Positions 1 through 11,275 of a DNA stretch of 56,951 nucleotides are shown piece after piece. Each line of letters opens with the position of its first letter. Within the stretch, counting starts at the first letter, position 1. A model generated the notes under the pieces. It worked only from the letters and a program-made list of their open reading frames with translations. It was not told the DNA's origin and ran no database searches. This DNA comes from Jaapia argillacea MUCL 33604. Taxonomy: Eukaryota; Basidiomycota; Agaricomycetes; Jaapiales; Jaapiaceae. A program made the translations under genes and the position numbers. The stretch spans positions 161,869-218,819 of the forward strand of contig KL197718.1 in the NCBI GenBank assembly GCA_000697665.1, in the 5' to 3' direction.

Positions 1-738
1 CCGTGGGGGTGGGACTATATGTGATGAAAATGTGGCGGGGTTTCAAGCCTCCATCGTCCAGGTTGAGGGCTTCCTCAGAGATGTGTTATGGAGGTACCAT
101 GATCTCCGTTAAGGTCCAATGTTCGTATTACCATTGCAATGCCAAGACTGTTTTCCCCATTTCTGCCTGTATCAACATTTGAGCAGTGAATGATAACTAT
201 ATAAAATATATTCATAAAGCTCGGTGTTACCACTATGTGTTGTTTCGCCAAGGTTGAATTAACCGTTTACCAGAGGTGGCAAGAAACGTCTCATTGAGGT
301 CCGGCTGTCAAACGTCGCACGGACATACGAGATCAGCTGATGCTCAATTGATTTGCGCTAGCTACGACAAAATGACCTCAATCAGTGACGAGCTGACCTC
401 GAGTGCGGGACCGTTGTCGTGCCTCTGAATTGACCTCTGGAAAACATCCCCCCGGTATGGTGGTGTAGACTGCACAACGAACATGAAACGGGCTCTCTGC
501 GAGTCGGGACACGTTAATCCATACGCCAGCAAACTCCATCGTTAGCACTCCGAGAATGAGTGACAAGATACATGTACGATATATCACAGAAGTCTTATAT
601 GTAGAAATTATCGACTCGCCGATCATTGCAGTAATCTAAAGCACCCGCCACAAGGGATTGCCACACTCGAGCGACCATAGCACGTTAATTGATCTCATCA
701 TCATCATCAAGCGGTTGCGAGCGAAATCCTCTAGCAAA
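1..738. other. Intergenic left edge, no gene recognised
   Basis: No open frame longer than about 80 codons shows a family signature or a plausible splice pattern. The right part is the 3' flank of the Hsp70-like gene that ends at 739. A gene continuing from outside the window cannot be excluded for the first few hundred bases. Confidence 0.5.
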
Positions 739-3419
739 TCAGTCATAAGCAATTGTAGCGCTTCCATATACATGTTTACCCTAGTCGGGGAGGTCATTTA
801 TGAAGTAGCGCAGTAATGCCAGAAGCCACTCACGTCTTCTGCCCATCGCATGCGAGCCGATAATTCGGTGGAACCGAGTGCGAGGCAAACATCAAACTAT
901 CCAAACAGGTCAAGTAGAAGCAGCCAAGGTGAAGTGGAGGGCTTACAGCAAGGTCGCGATACTTCTGCCCTGTAATCTTGGAGACCTTTAGCCGTGCAGT
1001 CCTTAAGCATCTGGATAGATCTCCCTCAATGGAACAAATTTTCTCAAAACCAGGTTGCAAGGTTCCTTTCCCTGTAGCGTGTTATCAGCACCACCATCGT
1101 CTCAAGATGAACCAGTACCTACCGGGGAATGTTACGAATTTCGGGGCCTTAGCACGACGATACACATAAATATCACAGCGGTAAAGCGCAATGGGACCAT
1201 CCTTCTCAAACTGGGTCACATAGTAAGGCTTGATAAACTCTCTTTCCGACTCAACCTGGGAGTTCTGTGCAAACCTGTTGTCAGCGGTTGAAATAAGGAA
1301 CGAGGTTGGGCGAACCTTGGGTAGAATAACATTCCACGCCTTCGACACTGACACTGTACCGTCCGGCTCAACGACGGTAGGTCTGTTCTGGCTATCTTTG
1401 CAGTTCTTGTCGTACGGAATATTGACGGGTGTACCGTACTCATACTTCGATACACGCACTCTGATGCTGTTATCGACGAACCAAGCCAATGCCCCGTTCG
1501 CGACCGCTTTCGTGCTGCACGAGAAATCAGAAATTTTGGTGGTGGTAGACGGAGGAAATTACCAACGTTGGCCCATCTGGTCTGCTGACAGATATACCCA
1601 TTTCTGCGCCCCACGCGACAAGCTCTGAATACACATAGGGAGAACTTGCTAAACCTCCAACCAGGATCACTTTCTGTTGAGCGCAGGCATCAGCTAGAGA
1701 GATCTCGAAGTGAAGGCTGCACATACATCAGCGAGCTTGTCTCCGTTCTCGAAAGCTATTTCAAGCCCTTGCTTGATGGAGGTCAAAGAGGGTTCAAAGA
1801 ATCTGACCATGTCATTGCTGGAAAGCGTGATCAGCATACGAAATCTTCGCCACGCATGGCAACTTACCCAGGAATTTTGAGCCGGCCACGAACAATGCCC
1901 AGATGGGCGATTGTTTTGAATCCATGCAAGTTGACCCATGAGGTGGTCTCAGGACCGTTGAACTATAACTGATTAGTATCGTCATAGATTAGAAAGCCAA
2001 TGGATACGTACCCTTCGTTTCGCATTCTTATCGAAATCAAAGAGAGCCCGCTGAATGGCTTCGTCGCTCTCCCACTCCGTTCCAGCTAACTTGTCTGGAT
2101 AGTGATGTGAGAGAGGCACCACGGAGAGTTCGAGGGCACCATACTCTTGAGATATTCCTTCGCTGCCTGCGTAACGAAAACAGCCCCAGCTAGATAACCT
2201 GGCAAATGCGTGCAAGGTCGGGAGGGGTTGGATACGAAACTATTCAAGAAACATACATCGTGAAGCTGAAGATTCCTCTAGTCTCAAGGGAGTTAGGCTG
2301 GCTATGCTGTATCCGCTATGAACCAGATTTGATATGAGAAACAGAGCATCAGTAGTACACGAAGGAAGCATACGTTATGTCGATGGTTCCGCCTGATGCT
2401 TCGCGTCAGCGGTTCAGCACAAATGGGAAGTGCGAAAATGTATCACACCTCCACAGTCACACAGAATCAAATTTCCATTCTCCTAGAAAAATATCAGTCA
2501 GGATGAGCATTGGGAAAAGAGGACATCTTTAAAACATACCACTAGCCAGTCTCCTACGCACCCGCTGTCGACAGCGTAAAGGACGGCAGCCTGCATAAAA
2601 ACTGTTATCGATTGTGCATCCTGAATGAGTCTTTGAGAAGGGAGTACCTCCGCTTCGGTCACAAATCGTACTCGACGTCCACTATCAGCTGCCACCAACC
2701 CGGCGCTGATCGCAGCATTCCTCATCTTATTCTGCTGCGACCCTTCCCACCTGTTGGGCGTTGTGAGGATTACATACATGGACGGACTCAACAAGGCCCA
2801 TAAGTTATGGCCATCGCCATAAGTGGTTGTGATGTATTCTTTCACTTGTTGCTTTACAAAGCTAAGGTAGTCAGCAAAAACTTGATCCGCCGACTTGCCC
2901 TCAGGAAGTGGGGGAAGTTCCAGATCTCTGATGAGAGGTAAATGGGAGGGCCTCAGGTGAAGCTTCCACCTGGTCACATTAGAGTTGTCCGCGGGATGGA
3001 TGTATAATGAGACAGACCATTCGGCTTTGAACCATGACCCCTCTTCAGCCTCGACGATCTGCTCTTCATTCTCGGTCTGTGCCCCAACCGCACAAACATT
3101 TCCATCGCTGTCGTAATATATCACAGACGGCACTTTGGCATCTGGAGTGGCCTAGGGGTTCCGCTTGCTTCATTTTTGACTCAATGGCTAAGTCATAAGT
3201 AACATACTTGTGCTGGCCATCGAAGAATCTACCATAGGAGATGAGGTCAGCTCGGTATTTCAACCCATTGAGACCTCATCCACATACCTCTTCAAATTTT
3301 GGCACTTGACCTTCTCGAAGGATGCAGAAGGAAGCGGCAGAGAATGTAGTACCAACGTCAATGGACACCAGCAGCCGTTTGCCCTTTCCTGTGTAGGGCA
3401 CACGGATATTTTGAGCCAT
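739..3419 (-). CDS. Hsp70-like ATPase, HSPA12-type, multi-exon
   Basis: Cytosolic Hsp70-superfamily ATPase of the HSPA12-like group that is expanded in agaricomycetes; its clients are unknown. Seen in order on the minus strand: start ATG at 3417-3419; phosphate-1 motif SIDVGTTFSAASFCIL in exon 1; KFEEILRWPAQ joined across the first intron; PSVIYYDSDG; the long exon near 2560-3140; the phosphate-2 motif LCDCGGGTIDIT, itself split by an intron at about 2397-2452; adenosine-site motif VILVGGLASSPYVYSEL near 1620-1670; the C-terminal FDVCLALGSTELSA; and a final exon ending ATIAYD with TGA at 739-741. About 11-12 exons have introns of about 50-60 nt. One 50-nt intron (about 2105-2154) is needed to keep frame between AKEYLK and KLAGTEW. 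All ATPase motifs are present, so it is probably active. It lacks the typical Hsp70 substrate-binding lid, as is usual for the group. Confidence 0.9.
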
Positions 3420-3658
3420 ATGATGTCGAATGCTGAAGCGCAGGAGCCAGGAGGGGTGGCGTTGACGACGAGGTTGATGTTGGCAAACGGAAGCAAGAAT
3501 AAAGGAGAAACGCGATGGAACGCGTTTGTGACGGAGACGGACGTGATCTTGTGACATCGGACCATGACCTCGGCGACAATAATGCACGTCAAGTAATCTT
3601 GCAATACTTATCAACCATTCTTACTTGATTACATACAATCCTTTCTCTTGAGGAGGAG

Positions 3659-4744
3659 TTAGTTCGCCAGAGAATACCCTACCTCTCCCGTTCCTTTCTG
3701 TAAGTCAATGATACGATCCAACATCGCTTGACCCCTCGCGTCCAACGTTTTTGGGAACGCCTCTTCCTTCATCCACGCCAACCCATGTTGGAGAACATTT
3801 CTGGCTCTCGTGCTCCCCCCTCTTGCATCCCCCATAGTTGCGTGTAGAGTCGCGCGACGTTCCCTTGGGTTGTAGGTGGCGCAATGAAGGATATTGCTAT
3901 TATAAAATGCTGTTTCTCCCGCTAGATGCGTTCAGCAAACGGAAGATGGTTTCTGTCGAAGAGGTTACTTACGTTGCAGTGTCACTTGAATGGCGCCAGG
4001 CATTTCAAGAGGATTTTTAGGCGGGTCGAGGGAGGAAGAATGCAACCTCTGCTCGGGAGTCCGAGACGTTTTGTGGGAGCCAGGCACGAGGTAGAGGCAC
4101 GAATCCTCATACAAGGCGCTAAGAACGAAGCTTGTAAGAACTTATAACACCAGTTTGATACACTTCCATACGTGTTCCATTGAACCTGACGTTTGGTCAG
4201 CGAATGGCTGAAATGCGCTCACTGCGACTTACCCCGTAGTGCCAAACCGTGAGGGCATCTCGCTCCTCGGCCTCTGTCGCATCTCCTCTCACATCATCCC
4301 GATGCCATCTTAAGGCAAATTCATGAGACAAGGGGTTGATAAGCAGGTTGAAAAGTTCTGATATTAGCAGTATCGTCAACATGAGGCGATCGACCAAATT
4401 TTGAAGGGACTCTTGAACGACGTACCCATCTGTAGGTCCTCCTCCCTGCATTCCATCAATTCTCTCGCGGCTGAAGTGAGGGCATCGGAAGTGTACCACT
4501 TCGCAAATGCCGGCTCGCCAAGATCGGGGTGCATAACATGTTGCACTCCCCAAGAATCGGGGTCGTCGTCGCCATACGGCGGGAATTGCTTTCCAACAAC
4601 CCTTCGATGAGGCCACTGCCCAGTGCGAGTGCGAGATATCACATTCTCGCAGGCCTCCTCCAAGACTGCACGGTCTGCCAGCGAGATGAGGTTGGGGACG
4701 ATAACGAAGCCCTGCTCTTCGAATTGCTCTTTGATGGAGTGCAT
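3659..4744 (-). CDS. Phytanoyl-CoA dioxygenase (PhyH) family oxygenase
   Basis: Predicted Fe(II)/2-oxoglutarate-dependent oxygenase of the PhyH fold, about 300 residues. The start MHSIKEQFEEQGFVIVPNLI (ATG at 4742-4744) is the classic N-terminal strand-helix of this family. The second exon carries FALRWHRDDV, giving the HxD metal ligands. Further exons give VQWNTALYEDSCLYLVPGSH, spliced across an intron of about 50 nt, then PGETAFYNSNILHCATYNP with the distal histidine, followed by the ERRATLH segment that supplies the 2OG-binding arginine. TAA is at 3659-3661. The substrate cannot be read from sequence; fungal relatives act on small molecules or lipids. The upstream in-frame Met at 4945 is rejected because the sequence between the two is non-conserved and basic, unlike the family. 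Confidence 0.88.
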
Positions 4745-5354
4745 TGCACAGTTAGAACGATAACAGGAGGAAATCCGTGAGTTGGGAAAGGTAATGGAGT
4801 GGATCAAAGATAGTCCAGGAATTCTGCGTTGGCACTCCCATCCATGAATAGGATGGACCCAAACATGTGGTGCGAGAAGCCACCGTCGTCGGTTGGACAA
4901 TGGCGCTACGGAAGGAGAAGGTGGCTTGGAATTGAACGAAAGCAACCTACGCTGAAGGCTCGCTTGAGATCGTCAGTCCAACGGTCATGCAAGTAAGGAG
5001 GTACGTACGACTCGGTACTAGTACGACCTCGAGGAGATGCCATGGCCACGTACGTGGAATCTCGAGGCGTGCACTATGCAAGTCTATATATTGTTCTGCC
5101 AGTCAAGTACGGATACATCCATGTCCAATGTTACTATTTCGAACATATGTAGTGACAATATACATACACAAAACACCCTATTTATCATCGATCCGTCAAC
5201 ATAATTCCTCTATGCAAAGTAGTAAGTACAATACGAAGCCTCGGAAGGTTATTCCATCGTGTAAGCTCCAATGGTAGGTATCGCTACCAACCCCTGCCAT
5301 ACCAAACCACAGATTATCAACGAAAGGCCGGAGAAGACGGAATTCATCCCAAAC
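4745..5354. other. Intergenic between two minus-strand genes
   Basis: Holds the promoter of the PhyH-type gene (reading leftwards from about 4745) and the 3' flank of the four-module protein gene. AT-rich around 5090-5230. No further gene or RNA recognised. Confidence 0.5.
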
Positions 5355-7941
5355 TTACATCGGATAGAAACCAGGGTGGTGGAACTGAGGGAGGACGTTT
5401 GGTGGCCGTGACTGTCGAGGGTCGGGGGGAGCAGAGGGATGGGCGTGGTGTTCGTAATGTGGAAAAGACCTGTTCCCCGGCTGAAAACTCATCGACGGGT
5501 GAGACCCATCGACATAAACTGGCATCGCTGCGTGTCCATAATATGGAAGGACTGGTGGGGGAGCATATCCAAGGGGTGGATACATCCCACCTCCGGCAGC
5601 AGGTCCAACAAGACCTGGGAAACCAGGGGCACCGCTAAGACTAGTGTCATAGTAGGCAGATACACCTTGAGCCTCCCCGTATTGATGAAGATGCTGTGGA
5701 GGATTCGGATGGGGAAAAGGAGAAGAAAGAGGAGGGCCTGGGAGGAGTGTTGGTAGTATCGGTGTCCTAGAAGTTGGTCGACTTGTACCACTCTGCGAAT
5801 AACGGCTTCGACCAGCTCTCCGATGACTAGTAGGTCTCGTAGCTCCGTCGAATCCGTCAGGCTCAGAGGGAACTGAAGTCGCCTGTCCAGTAGGAAGGTC
5901 AAACGGTCCCATGGTATATGCCTTGGACGAGCTTGCTTCTGTGAAAGACCGTAGTGGCATCGGTTCTGAAGCCTCTGTACTACTGTCCAAATCCATGTCA
6001 CATTCGGAGTTCACCTTCTTCTTCTTTTTCTTCTTCGACTTCCCCTTCTTTGAATGTGACGGCTCCAGAGATAGCTCTGATGTTTGACGGACTCCAGAGT
6101 CATCGCGCTGTTCTCGTTTTCTCTTTTCCCCACCTCGGATCCCAGCGACTTCTCTGGAAGAAGACGGCACAAAAGGACTTTGATACCCAAGCGGAGCCTC
6201 TTCTCCCCGAAAACGAATGAACTCCAAAGCGCCTTGGTCTGCAGCGAGACACAGCACGGCGAGTTTGGAATCATGCTTGTTGCGATATTCTGCTGGGACT
6301 CTGAACTTTCGAATGTCGTTAGGAGCAGGGTTCATGGTTGACAGGAGGATCGTCAAAGAGCAACCGTATGCTGAAATGGTAGAAGTGGCGTCAGCTTCAC
6401 CAAAAGGGGGAGTGCGAATCGGCTTACCGTCCATGTCCTTATGGTGCTCGAATTCCATGCCACCCTGAGAGACTTTGTTGAGTTCGCTCTGGAGCATGGG
6501 TAGAATGCGTTCATTTGCAAGCTTCCTCATCTCTGAGGTCAGCTTCTCCTCCACTTCTCGCACTATAGACCGAATATGGTCACCAGCGCCTTGCGACATC
6601 GCCAGAAGGCATACAGCTGCCTTGGCGTCAGTGCGTTTCGAGAAGACCGCATCAACGAGGTGGGTTCGAACTGGCGAAGATGGTCGGGAGATGCGAAGGA
6701 CACAGCCATAGTCTGAGATACAAGAACAAAACTCAAAACATTAGTTATTTGAAGGACCGTGAAGACAGGACGGTGGACTGACGGGGAATACTTCCTGGCA
6801 CCCCGTGGGTAGTCCAAATGAATTTATGACTCAGGCGACCACCTCGAGCAGACTGGATCAAAGAGTTAAGCCAAGCTGGGGCATTGACCTCGGCGGCTGA
6901 TTTGTCACCCATATCTTCTGGTAAAGGCCTCGGGAGGGAATCGTAGAAGCTTTGGAGAGCGACAGTACAGGCATCTTCGGAGCCACGGTACGTATCAGAA
7001 CCCTCTGAGGGTAGAGAAGGCTCCGCTCGACCGTTCTGTTGGTGAATAAATTCCAAAATCCCCTGGTCGATAGCGAGCGTCGCACACGCTCGCTTGGCTT
7101 CGGCAAATGTTGGGTGTACGGTGTCGACGGAATAGACTCTAAAGCAATGTGGCGAGAGAGATATCTTCAAGGCAGAACCATACGCAGCTTCATCCGAGTC
7201 AATGTCGCGATTCCTAAGTTGAAAGTAACGACGTACCGACTCCAGGCTTACTCTCGCTAAGATATACCCATTGCAGGGCGGCAAATACACCTTTCCGTTG
7301 TTCGCAAGATTCTTCTATCTGACGAATAGGACCATCAAGTTGATCACAATCAAGCGATGGGGAATCGTGAGGCAGCTCTACTTCCCTTGACTCGAGGGCA
7401 AGGGCACTCAAGGGGATTGGATCGGTCCCACTCTTCCCGGGACGGTCGGGAGAATCTCTATTAGAGATGAATTCAAGGGCTCCCATGCGTAGTGCGAGCT
7501 TGGTAACCTGGGTTTTTGCTGGATCTTGTCGAGTATCGGATGGAGTGGAAGTATACGATCGTGAAATCCCATCCGGACGTTTGATGGTCAGAATGCATCT
7601 TGAATCTGTCAGCCTTGAGTGGATGTCAACTGATACGGCATCGATTAGAACGTACTCTTCAGGTTATCTCCTTCAATGAATTCGAAATCCAAAGCTTGAA
7701 ACCGGCCAAATTCGCTCTGACAAGCTTTGTATAACAGAGCAACTCCTGGCTCTTCGTCCTTCGCCTCCAACTGCGGTGTCATAGTAGTCGCAATGACCTG
7801 AGTACCATGGTCGCGGTTCTCGAGGATGTCTTCGGATCTGAAGTATTGACCGAGTGTTAGAGCGCCCAATGCGACGAGACTCCTGGTGACGGTCGAAGAA
7901 GCCAGGTCGGTTTTGGGAGTGGCGGCAGAGGAAGCGCCCAT
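5355..7941 (-). CDS. Four-module dsRBD-like protein with disordered tail
   Basis: Unrecognised protein of 778 residues. Exons 7941-7656, 7605-7252, 7187-6792, 6712-6428 and 6370-5355 total 2337 nt and stay in frame to TAA at 5355-5357. Four times over it has an amphipathic helix and strand (ALLYKACQSEFGRFQALDFEF; IRQIEESCEQRKGVFAALQW; WLNSLIQSARGGRLSHKF; the LPMLQSELNK region), then an intron, a YG-x-x-L-x-I strand (RCILTIKR, AYGSALKI, NYGCVLRI, AYGCSLTI), a second strand, and a helix of the form AK-x-A-x-x-x-LA-x-x-x-G-x-LEFI (KLALRMGALEFI, TLAIDQGILEFI, LLAMSQGAGDHI, CLAADQGALEFI). This alpha-beta-beta-beta-alpha order resembles a degenerate double-stranded-RNA-binding domain (inference). 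All four internal introns are phase 1. After about residue 500 comes a lysine-rich NLS-like block (KKGKSKKKKKKK) and a Pro/Gly/Tyr/His-rich disordered tail. The start is ATG at 7939-7941; the frame upstream has no ATG. Confidence 0.8.
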
Positions 7942-8492
7942 CCTTTTCCGGTCCTCCAAGCAGCTGTCCAACTCAACTTCGTTTCTTGTGTGCGTCGTTC
8001 GTCGACCTTGTTACTCAAGCCCCAAAGACTTTACCATGAAAGCCACAAAGATTCTCGTCTCCCGCGGGGTTTGTCAATCACAACGTTGCATTGTTTGCCT
8101 CATGGAACCTTTTCACAATGGCATCCCTGAGCTAAAACATCTCTCACGGAATGGTCTGAACACTACTTTCGCCTCCGAGGTGTGTCGATATCTGGGGAAA
8201 ACGTTCCATACAGACTAACCTTGAATATAACCTACTCAGAGTAACACGGACACTCGGAGGGAGTCGGTGGCATTTGTCGCTGCCTAATTATCGTGGAGAT
8301 AACACGAAATCCCCCTCGTTGTGCGTCCACGCGAGCATCTAAGTGAGTCGTCAATTGAGTCTCCTGCCAGTCCGCATCATGCGTACGCGTTGCCCCAGTA
8401 GGATGGATCCCAATTTATTGGCGCATACAACCAGTCAGTCACATGTGCAGCGAAAGATAATACTACTGTTGGCTTCATCAGCTTTGATTTCC
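7942..8492. other. Intergenic, no gene recognised
   Basis: Promoter of the four-module protein gene at the left and the 3' flank of the first S9 peptidase at the right. No other coding or RNA feature is supported. Confidence 0.45.
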
Positions 8493-10728
8493 CTATTTCT
8501 TCAGACTAAACACCCCCTCGTACCACTGAATCTCCTTTTCCAATGCCGTCTTGATATTCTCTGCTATGCGCCAACCATGACCCTCGCCCTCGAACAAAAT
8601 GTATTCGACCTTCCCGCCACGTTGTTCAATGTCACGAACGATGGCTTCCGCTTGTTCAGGAGGCACGACCGCATCAATGGATCCTTGCAGGATCTGTGTC
8701 ACTCCATGAGCAAAAGTCTTATCTCGGTGAATCCAATGGTGTGCACGATACCCACCAATAAAGGCGACGTGATCTTGTCTGCATTGAAGACTGGTGACCT
8801 CTCCCTGAACACCTCCGGGATCTCTTTTGGTGTTCCTCCGACCAATTTTTCGAGGTACCTTGATTCCATCTTGTGCGTATCCTCACAAAGCTTGCGAAGG
8901 TCGGTTACACCATAAGAGGATGTTCCCGTCGCAAAAGTGTGCGGGGAGAAGCAGAGTAACGCCAGCGTGGTGAATCCCCCTGCAGAGCCACCCCTGATCG
9001 CGAGTCGTTTGGGGTCAATCAATGAGTAGGGAGCGGTTGACAAGGCTCCGACTGCTGCTACGGTATCTTGGACGTCCACGATGCCCCATTTTCCCACCAA
9101 CCGATCACTCGTGGTGAATAAGTCCCCGCAATCGATAAGGAGGCAGTATATAGGACTCACATATACCGACGGCCATAGCATGACGAACCACCATAGTTAA
9201 CGTCAAGCCTAAAGAAAGCGAATGAACAATGTAAGATCGGCAGGTGGGACTGGCGAAGTGCTCACCAAGCAAAGCCCCTACTAGTGAAATACTGCTTGCT
9301 CCAATCCAAACCTTGACGTTCGGCGTATGTTGGCCCGCCATGCACATGCACCACACAGGGAGGTTTCTCCCCGGCAATGCTCGTTCCCGCATAATCGGGG
9401 TTTGTCGGTGGATAGAAAACCACATAAAGAGGCTCACCGCTCGGCGGGACCTTCAGGGCGATGGGTTGCGGGACGGAGATTATGGACGGCGGGAAAGCCG
9501 ATTCGGATTCGCCAGCAGTAGATTTCAGGATGCTGAAGCTTGCGTGGGCGTTGGAAATAGTGCCAAGGACAACAGCAGCAGCCTCGGTACTCTTTTTGCC
9601 CATAAACACAACTTGGTTCCCACTTAACCTTCGCAGGTATTCCACTTCAGCATAGGGACATTCCACCTCCGTTATAGTGCCGCTCTCCAACCTGATAAGA
9701 TAGAACACACTCCTTCCGTCTCTGTAGGAAGTATAAAAAGTCTCCTCGCCTTCCAGAGATGCACCATAAGACCAGCCTAAAAACCATGCCGGACTACTGA
9801 AGTCTTCTGCAACGGGTGAAGGGAGGACGGGTCCAGCCTTTTTTTCGGTCAAGGAATACTTCCAAGGGTTGTGGTATCCCGAAATGTCCGAAGTAAAGAC
9901 CAGCAGATTGTCCGAAGTCCAAAATGGATAAGCAACGCTTATATCCGCTCGTTTCCCCGCAACATATGTCGGAGAAATGATCGACAATTTCCCTTCGCCG
10001 TCAATTGCAACGGTGCCGACATGAATCTCGGATCCCTCCCAAGGCATGTCGGGGTGGAACCATTGCTGCCAGGCGAGATGCTTGCCATCGGGTGAGAAAC
10101 GAGGACAATTGTAGAAATCCGCGCCAGATATGATGGTATAGACGGTCTTGGACTGTGTGTTCAAAACGGCGAGAGTGGTGACAACGTCGGCGGGCAATGG
10201 ATTGGTGTGATCTTCCAAAATCGCCACTAGGAGGTGAGGATACTTCGGGTGAACAGTGAAATCTGCGAAGCGATGGTTCTTATTATCTTCACTTATCGTC
10301 AGTCTCGCGATGAGTTTGAAAGGAAATGAAACACACCCGGAGTGATCGGCTCGGGTTGACTGCCCTCCTTCACAGCATAGACGCGATTGTCGGCAAAGTG
10401 TGAAAAGTACAGCACACCGCCATGCACAATAGAGGCTGCGCCTCCATACTCTTGAACACCGCTCCTTACATCCCACTCCGGGCCAAATAAATCCTTGGCA
10501 GATTTGGTGTTTACCACAACGCTTCGACCACCTTCGGAAGGTCGGTCTTCCAGATGATACACAGTGGATGATACTGGATCGACCAATACATCGCCAATGT
10601 TGATGGACTGTCAATCCTTATCAAATGGTGAAGGGGGGCCATGGAGGAGGAATGAAGCATACACTCTTTGTCAAGGCTTCTGCTGTAATTGGTGAAGACC
10701 AAGTTCCGTACGGGGCAGTCTTTGGCAT
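8493..10728 (-). CDS. S9 family serine peptidase, tandem copy 1
   Basis: Prolyl-oligopeptidase-superfamily (S9) peptidase, about 630-650 residues, probably cytosolic because no signal peptide is seen. The N-terminal half is beta-propeller-like (FTVHPKYPHLLVAILEDHT; FYNCPRFSPDGKHLAWQQW; KYSLTEKKAGPVLPSP). The C-terminal alpha/beta-hydrolase half carries CVVHVHGGPT, LDVNYGGSSCYGR, the nucleophile RGGSAGGFTT, the acid GSIDAVVPPEQ and the histidine EGEGHGWR, so the Ser-Asp-His triad is complete. TAG is at 8493-8495. The start MPKTAPYGTW (ATG 10726-10728) is chosen because the downstream paralogue starts there; an in-frame ATG three codons upstream (10735-10737) is possible. Introns: one after TKS, one near 10270-10330, and three in the hydrolase half at positions shared with copy 2. 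It probably cleaves N-terminal dipeptides or acyl-amino acids from peptides (family knowledge). Confidence 0.9.
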
Positions 10729-11275
10729 GTTTGGCATTCAGCGACGAGCACTTCGTTCTGGTGTTAGTGAGCAGTGGGTGGGTGGAATGTAACAATTGAC
10801 TCACACACCAAGACTCACATGTGGTATAAATATCGTGTAAAGATGCATCGATTTTGCGAACCGCATGACACCTAGCGTGTTATCTCCAAACGATCCCGGA
10901 GAGCGAGAATAACGTGGGGGATAAGTCACCGGCGAGCCTACTTCTCCTTGGAGTGAAGCCAGTGGACTGCACCATTGAACCATCATGTCGTTGAGTCCCA
11001 TTCTCTGTGCCACGGGACATAGACTTGTTAAGGCGTCTCTCGTACACAGACTTCACAGACGAGCGATTCCCTGTGCATGGAGTACTGAGGGACTGACTGA
11101 ACAGTGCAAGAGACGGTCGCTAGTCAAATTGAAATTCACGAAAAGGCACTCAGTACTGATAACAAACATCATTGCTACCGGACGAAAGGCCAGTGGTGTA
11201 GGTGCACAGACAATTACTTCTAATATACAGCATGTGCAAAAGATAGTACAGCTTGCTTCACCTACTTCGCATTCT
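10729..11275. other. Intergenic between tandem S9 peptidase genes
   Basis: Contains the promoter of copy 1 (reading leftwards) and the 3' flank of copy 2. Short open frames here lack family signatures. Confidence 0.45.
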
